Below, one piece after another: positions 59,693 through 64,000 of a stretch of 64,000 nt of DNA; within the stretch, counting starts at the first letter, position 1; the number at the start of each line of letters is the position of its first letter. Origin of the DNA: Aquibacillus halophilus (GTDB lineage: Bacteria > Bacillota > Bacilli > Bacillales > Amphibacillaceae); the NCBI RefSeq assembly GCF_009649745.1, contig NZ_WJNG01000002.1, positions 124,001 to 188,000 on the forward strand, in the 5' to 3' direction. A model generated the notes under the pieces. The model was not told the origin of the DNA. It worked only from the letters and a program-made list of their open reading frames with translations, and made no database searches. Position numbers and translations under genes: made by a program.

Positions 59693-60784
59693 ATGAAACG
59701 GTGTTTTTTCCAAGCTAGTTTTGTGCTAATCATACTCGTGTTGGTGCCGATTATCTCTGCCTGTGAGGAACAGGAAAGTGCTAGTATAAAAGGACCATTA
59801 GGAAATGTCACCTATACGCCTGCCGAAACCGGAACTACTGATGACACAATTAAAATCGGCTTTGCAATGGGTACGTTACTCGAGGAGCGTTGGCTAAAGG
59901 ACCGGGATCTGTTCAAAAAAGCAGCCGAACAGCTTGGTGCAGAGGTGGAAGTAATGTCTGCTGATGGTGACGACGCATTACAAATATGGCAAGCAGAAAC
60001 GTTAATTAGCAACGGTATTGACCTACTTGTTGTTACACCACATAATGCCGAGTCAACGGCTGCAATCGTGGAAAAGGCTCATTCAGCTGGGATCAAGGTA
60101 TTATCTTATGACCGGTTAATTAATAATGCTGAAGTGGACATGTACGTTTCCTACGATAATGAGAAGGTCGGCGAACTACAAGCGATGGCGATTACAAGCT
60201 TAGTTCCTAAAGGTAAATATGTTTATATCGGAGGTGCAGAGACCGATAATAATGCGCACTTGGTTAAAAAAGGTGTGTTTAAGGTGCTACAGCCACTGAT
60301 TGATAAAGAGGATATCACTGTTGTATTTGATCAATGGACAAAGGATTGGTTACCATCAAATGCAAAAGCAAATATTGAAATAGCTCTAGATGCAAATGAT
60401 AATCAGATTGATGCAGTTATTGCCGCCAACGATGCGACGGCAGGTGCTGTTATTGAGGTGCTTGAAGAACGAGGCCTTACCGGAAAAGTCGCAGTCACGG
60501 GTCAGGACGCCGATCTTGCAGCAGCTCAGAGAATTGTTGCTGGGCTCCAGACAATGACCGTATATAAGCCAATCAATGAGTTAGCAGAAAAAGCGGCTGA
60601 ACTTGCCGTTAAACTTGCCAAAGGAGAAGATGTTGATAATAATCTGAAAGTAAATAACGGTAAGGTTGAAGTTCCATCAGTTCTCCTTACGCCAGTTGCC
60701 GTCGATAAAACTAATATCGACGAGACTATTATTGCAGACGGCTTCCATACCAAAGAAGAAGTGTACCAGTGGGACACTAACTAG
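59693..60784 (+). CDS. xylF: D-xylose-type ABC substrate-binding lipoprotein, orphan
   Basis: 363 aa. Lipoprotein signal with ISAC (Cys24), then a binding domain: IKIGFAMGTLLEERWLKDRDLFKKAAEQLGAEVEVMSADGDDALQIWQAETLISNGIDLLVVTPHN, SYDRLINNAEVDMYVSYDNEKVG, and VAVTGQDADLAAAQRIVAGLQTMTVYKPI, all close to XylF. Normally xylG (ATPase) and xylH (permease) follow; here the next gene is an unrelated membrane protein, so the transporter is incomplete at this locus. GGAAGGAAG is about nine bases before the ATG. Confidence 0.87.
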   Translation: MKRCFFQASFVLIILVLVPIISACEEQESASIKGPLGNVTYTPAETGTTDDTIKIGFAMGTLLEERWLKDRDLFKKAAEQLGAEVEVMSADGDDALQIWQAETLISNGIDLLVVTPHNAESTAAIVEKAHSAGIKVLSYDRLINNAEVDMYVSYDNEKVGELQAMAITSLVPKGKYVYIGGAETDNNAHLVKKGVFKVLQPLIDKEDITVVFDQWTKDWLPSNAKANIEIALDANDNQIDAVIAANDATAGAVIEVLEERGLTGKVAVTGQDADLAAAQRIVAGLQTMTVYKPINELAEKAAELAVKLAKGEDVDNNLKVNNGKVEVPSVLLTPVAVDKTNIDETIIADGFHTKEEVYQWDTN

Positions 60785-60868
60785 TTTTATTCGTTATTTC
60801 GTGAAGGAATCACATCTGTTCTTCAACTATATAGGGGGTCAGGTTTATAAAGATAAGGGAAGAGATAG

Positions 60869-61309
60869 ATGACAGATAGTAACAAAATACTCATATGGAT
60901 ACTGCTTCCTCTTATCTATGGATTTATATCGAACACCTTTATGCTGATATTTCCTCCATTTTTGAGCCAACTAGTCTTAGCAGTTTTTTGGTTCTGGATA
61001 GGAATCAAGTTTTCCAGTTTTAGTGGTAACAAAGTGAAGAGTTTCTTTATTGGTAATAGTATTTGGTTACTGACATTTATATTATATTTAATGCAATTTG
61101 TTCTTTTGGATGATGAAAGCAGAAATATGACTATAGCAATTATTAGTCAATATTACATGCTTTCATTTATTTGGTCGGGTACAAAATTGGCATTATTATT
61201 TACAGACGCATTGAATGGAACAACTATTATAATCATTTCATATCTTTTTATGTTATTGATATTTACGATTGGTTTTTTAGTTGGATGGACAAAAAAACAT
61301 AATAATTAA
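60869..61309 (+). CDS. membrane protein, four helices
   Basis: 146 aa with four hydrophobic helices (about 8-28, 30-47, 60-81, 114-138) and few charges. AAGGGAAGAG precedes the ATG by about eight bases. No family recognised. It occupies the place where xylG would be expected but has no relation to it. Confidence 0.65.
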   Translation: MTDSNKILIWILLPLIYGFISNTFMLIFPPFLSQLVLAVFWFWIGIKFSSFSGNKVKSFFIGNSIWLLTFILYLMQFVLLDDESRNMTIAIISQYYMLSFIWSGTKLALLFTDALNGTTIIIISYLFMLLIFTIGFLVGWTKKHNN

Positions 61310-61467
61310 TTATGAAAAATTGTTGTACTATAGGATGGATAGTGTGGTTAGGTAAGAACTGACTGTACCAAATTCAAGTGGTTGTCCTCTCCTTGTAGGA
61401 TGAGGAATGGCATAGGTGACTGTTCAAGCCCAAAGAGGCATAGCATATATATAAGGAGCGTGATACC

Positions 61468-61626
61468 TTGCAGATTAAATTACTATTGTTGGCTTTCATT
61501 ATTTTCATAGTTATATCGACCCTGCAATCACATCCGCACGAGGAAACCTTAGCCAAAGTTAAGAACCAAGAGGATGAAACGTCCAGTGATCACCTTCACG
61601 AAAACAGAAAAAATAGTTCTCCTTAA
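61468..61626 (+). pseudogene. small exported protein, possibly frameshifted
   Basis: 52 aa from TTG 61468 with AAGGAG nine bases upstream. Hydrophobic leader (IKLLLLAFIIFIVISTLQS) then a charged tail with several His. After its stop, other frames continue with protein-like text (IVLLKNGLLPLPNGEPIVI, then KNTPHFPEPMPNKKVNLDEQ to a TAA at 61761), so the original gene was probably about 95 codons with two frameshifts. Confidence 0.45.
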
Positions 61627-61781
61627 AAATGGTTTATTGCCATTACCTAATGGAGAACCAATAGTAATCACACCTATCCTCTTCCAAAAAACACACCTCA
61701 TTTTCCAGAACCGATGCCAAATAAGAAAGTAAACTTAGATGAACAAGCTAAACATAAATAAAGTTTGTTAGAGTTAACAAA

Positions 61782-61812
61782 AGGATTGACAATATGGCGA
61801 TCTTTTTTTCTT
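61782..61812 (+). terminator. weak terminator
   Basis: GGATTG pairs with CGATCT (two wobble pairs) and is followed by a run of seven T. Confidence 0.4.
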
Positions 61813-61943
61813 TCTTTAAAAGATAAATTGGGATTTTATGTTAAAATTTACATAATCTTAAACTCTATCCGTGGAAGAGTTGAAAAAGAAATATTAAATT
61901 AACTGTTTGTAAGATTTAACTAAATAACTAGAAAGGAAAAAAT

Positions 61944-62321
61944 ATGAGACAATTTAAAATTCCGTTACTACTTGTAATATTTTTGTTAACTGGTTGCCAG
62001 TTGTCTGAAACTCTTTCGTTTGTTGGGGAGAGCCAGAGTTGGTCAGCACAAGTAATATTACATCAAGCATCTGGAAAGGAAAGCGAGGATGTAGTATTAA
62101 AGTATAAGGGGGACAATCTGGAGGATGTTGGGATTTTTAAGTATTATATAGATGGACCTCAATGGGGAACTGGGCTAGATGGAGTTGAACTAAATGAAGC
62201 AGGGGTTTTTAAAGAAGTAGGAGCTAGTATTAATGAGAAAAAGACACCTGAAAATGCAGAGTTGGCTATTAAAATTGAATGGAATAATAAGTCAGAAACT
62301 ATTTTACTAAAAAGAGAATGA
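61944..62321 (+). CDS. lipoprotein, function unknown
   Basis: 125 aa. Lipobox LTGC (Cys18). The rest is a single beta-rich domain (WSAQVILHQASGKESEDVVLKYKGDNLEDVGIFKYYID ... AELAIKIEWNNKSETILL), which looks like the small Bacillus outer domains built to bind or cap. AAAGGA is eight bases before the ATG. No family named. Confidence 0.65.
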   Translation: MRQFKIPLLLVIFLLTGCQLSETLSFVGESQSWSAQVILHQASGKESEDVVLKYKGDNLEDVGIFKYYIDGPQWGTGLDGVELNEAGVFKEVGASINEKKTPENAELAIKIEWNNKSETILLKRE

Positions 62322-62515
62322 TGTTTTTAAGTATTAACTGATACGAGAGCATTCGATCTTAATGGTTCACTTATTTACTAACAACGCAGTTTTAAGGTAT
62401 TCTCATAAAGAGATTTTGGAGAACCATCCAATAAAAATGAGATTAAATGATAGTGAAATTTTTATAGACCGTTGTAAAGCTAACGTAAGTAAGTGGATGG
62501 AAGAGGAGGAGTTGT

Positions 62516-62923
62516 GTGTTCTGGATAAAATTTGGTTTGATCTCGGCAATTGTTTTAGTGACTGTGTTAATTATTAAGTTTTTTCTGAGAAAGATTCTTA
62601 AAATAGAGAAGGTTGAAAAAGAATTTTTTTCCTTTAATTATATAAACGAACTCCATCGGAAGGTTGACAACCGGATAAGAAATATTTCTGCAATCACTCT
62701 ATTCATTCTACTTTTTGTTTTGTTGTATTATTATGAAGGTGTAATCTACCTATTTTCACTTGCACTAATCTTTTTTCTGGCATTGGAAACTGTAGTAAGA
62801 GCTTTTTTCGAGTGGAATTATTCATCATACCCGAAACAAGCTATTTTAACGATAGCTGAAATGTTTTTAATTTTAATTGCAATAACAATTGTTGTTCAAT
62901 TTGAATTACTTGGTTCTTATTAA
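62516..62923 (+). CDS. DUF4181-like membrane protein
   Basis: 135 aa, GTG start with GAGGAGG seven bases upstream. Helix 1 at 3-24, then FSFNYINELHRKVDNRIRNIS, helices at 55-70 and 75-92, RAFFEWNYSSYPKQAILTIAEM, and a last helix. The FxxNxxN and RAFxEWxYSxxPKQAIL motifs fit the Bacillus DUF4181 family as I recall it. Function unknown. Confidence 0.7.
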   Translation: MFWIKFGLISAIVLVTVLIIKFFLRKILKIEKVEKEFFSFNYINELHRKVDNRIRNISAITLFILLFVLLYYYEGVIYLFSLALIFFLALETVVRAFFEWNYSSYPKQAILTIAEMFLILIAITIVVQFELLGSY

Positions 62924-62956
62924 AACCTTGTTAAAATAAAGCAACAAGCTATTCCT

Positions 62957-63166
62957 ATGGAAATTATTATAGGTTATAGTTTAGGTTTTATCGTCTTAAT
63001 CCTATTCTTGATTTCGTTATTCAAAGGAATATCAACAAGAATTAAAAGTTCATGCAATGTATTAAGTGATAGGATAGCTAAACTAGAGAAACGCGTTAAA
63101 GATTTGGAAAAGAACAGTAAAATACTTCAACTTTTGTATGGACTGCAATTGTGGTTTTCAAAGTAG
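62957..63166 (+). CDS. small membrane protein with coiled coil
   Basis: 69 aa. One helix (5-24) then DRIAKLEKRVKDLEKNSKILQLL, a short leucine-rich coiled coil. The ribosome site is weak, so the start is uncertain. It follows the DUF4181-like gene by 33 bp. Confidence 0.5.
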   Translation: MEIIIGYSLGFIVLILFLISLFKGISTRIKSSCNVLSDRIAKLEKRVKDLEKNSKILQLLYGLQLWFSK

Positions 63167-63278
63167 TTTAATTACTAAACCTGCGATGAGTGAGAAAGGC
63201 AAGCTAAATACAGATCTACCAGATGGATTTGTTAATTCTGCTCAATAGTTATTTTACTAAAGAGGTGAAAGATTAAAG

Positions 63279-63578
63279 ATGAGGACATTTCTAGAACTAC
63301 TACGAATTATTATAATTTTCGCGCTACTTGGTGGGTTTGGATGGGCAATTTTAGGCAACATTTATACGACAAATGAAATAACTCAAACTTATTCTTGGCT
63401 CGGTGCTGTCGCTATTTTATTGTTACTTTTTGTTTTGTATAGAAACAAGTTGCAATTTTCAGGGTGGTATAAAGGAAAAGGTAAATTAAAACTTCCAAAT
63501 TCAGTAACCTTAGCACTAATTTTGAGTTCTATATTGCTAATCATATTGCCCTTTATATTAGGTTCTTTGTTAGGATAA
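63279..63578 (+). CDS. small membrane protein, three helices
   Basis: 99 aa with helices at about 7-25, 38-54 and 75-97, separated by a basic loop GWYKGKGKLKLP. GAGGTGAAA is about ten bases before the ATG. No family recognised. Confidence 0.62.
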   Translation: MRTFLELLRIIIIFALLGGFGWAILGNIYTTNEITQTYSWLGAVAILLLLFVLYRNKLQFSGWYKGKGKLKLPNSVTLALILSSILLIILPFILGSLLG

Positions 63579-63650
63579 TAGGTGTTTAAGAGATGTAATT
63601 TTGTTAGATGAAGTATTACTGAAGGAAGTAGTTAGTATTAGAGTATAGGA

Positions 63651-64000
63651 GTGAGTGCTATTACTAAATCACTTTCTTTAACATCACTTGCATTTTTAGT
63701 TTTATTCTTGATTGCAGGTTGTGGGGTAGCTGACGGTGGTAAAATAACTGCCAGAGACATATTAAAACAAAATAAAGATGCAGACATTATTCAGTATGAC
63801 GGACATATTTTTAGCAATGTGACAAATCTAGAATGGTTTGAAGATGATAAGGAGGAAATTTCATTTTCTAAAAACAACTTCCAAGCCGAAATAAAAAAAC
63901 AGACAACTAGTACCTGGTTTTTTAATGACCTTAGTGCAACCAAATTACCGAAAGGCACAAAGGTTTATTCACTTGATAGAACACGTAGAGGGATGTTGAT
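63651..64000 (+). CDS. lipoprotein, 3' end off-window
   Basis: The frame from GTG 63651 runs off the window. SLSLTSLAFLVLFLIAGCG is a lipoprotein signal (lipobox IAGC); the mature part starts ITARDILKQNKDADIIQYDGHIFSNVTNLEWFEDDKEEI. AGGAGTG overlaps this GTG, and an in-frame ATT at 63660 is better spaced, so the true start is unclear. No family recognised. Confidence 0.6.
   Translation, partial: MSAITKSLSLTSLAFLVLFLIAGCGVADGGKITARDILKQNKDADIIQYDGHIFSNVTNLEWFEDDKEEISFSKNNFQAEIKKQTTSTWFFNDLSATKLPKGTKVYSLDRTRRGML

Noticed and set aside
62362-62577. 71-codon plus-strand frame overlapping the DUF4181-like gene
   Set aside because: No ribosome site, and its last 20 codons overlap a gene with a much better start. 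It may hide a fragment but I cannot support it.

Overview
The window reads as chromosomal DNA of a low-GC, spore-forming member of the Bacillaceae. The evidence is strong AGGAGG-type ribosome sites with frequent TTG/GTG starts, CotF-like spore-coat genes, a cydAB-cydDC menaquinol oxidase cluster, homologues close to Bacillus subtilis CatE, FadH and YqkD, and YesM/YesN-style sugar sensing. I cannot fix the genus. I saw no rRNA, tRNA, CRISPR array, prophage or intact transposase.

Layout. 1-0.8 kb: 3' end of a radical SAM/SPASM gene. 1.25-7.1 kb: cytochrome bd operon cydA-cydB-cydD-cydC. 7.3-11.9 kb: an MMPL (RND-type) exporter with a secreted partner, divergent from a TetR regulator. 12-16.5 kb: aldo/keto reductase, a zinc-ribbon protein, a coiled-coil protein, an FMN reductase and a C45-type acyltransferase. 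16.7-20.3 kb: two spore-coat-like genes, an HMA-like protein, and an HxlR regulator divergent from a flavin monooxygenase plus FMN reductase pair. 20.3-25.9 kb: truncated hydrolase, sialate O-acetylesterase-type enzyme, and a metallo-beta-lactamase/helix-hairpin-helix lipoprotein with DUF3006 between two related noncoding elements. 26.4-33.2 kb: glucose/sorbosone dehydrogenase-like propeller, hypothetical membrane and lipoprotein genes, Gln-rich small proteins, a glutamine-amidotransferase-like hydrolase and a frameshifted cyclotransferase-like gene. 33.5-39.9 kb: fadH, GH3 glycosidase, GNAT, lipoprotein, small membrane protein, SPL-like radical SAM.

40.6-47.7 kb holds a complete sugar uptake and catabolic operon: a DeoR regulator, a substrate-binding protein, an RbsA-like ATPase, an RbsC-like permease, a PfkB kinase, a class II aldolase and a D-lyxose-isomerase-like cupin. 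Together these suggest import, ketose formation, phosphorylation and aldol cleavage. 47.9-52.0 kb: amidohydrolase, Gfo/Idh/MocA oxidoreductase, YqkD-like hydrolase, catE. 52.9-54.9 kb: ECF sigma factor and a large membrane anti-sigma factor. 55.5-60.8 kb: a membrane-anchored sugar-binding sensor, LytS/YesM-type kinase, YesN-type regulator and a XylF-like lipoprotein, but no xylG or xylH. 60.9-64 kb: small membrane proteins and lipoproteins of unknown role.

Two things run across the whole window. First, a 27-bp hairpin repeat (GGGACAAGG, 9 nt, CCTTGTCCC) and a related GGGACGGTTCTTTT repeat sit at gene 3' ends, usually right after stop codons and usually in the gene's sense direction. In places the repeat supplies the stop codon or the last codons. 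Second, several genes are decaying (frameshifts at 32.6, 40.2, 52.4 and 61.6 kb, and a 5' truncation at 20.3 kb). A near-identical operator is also shared by the promoters of an FMN reductase (14.7 kb) and catE (52.1 kb).
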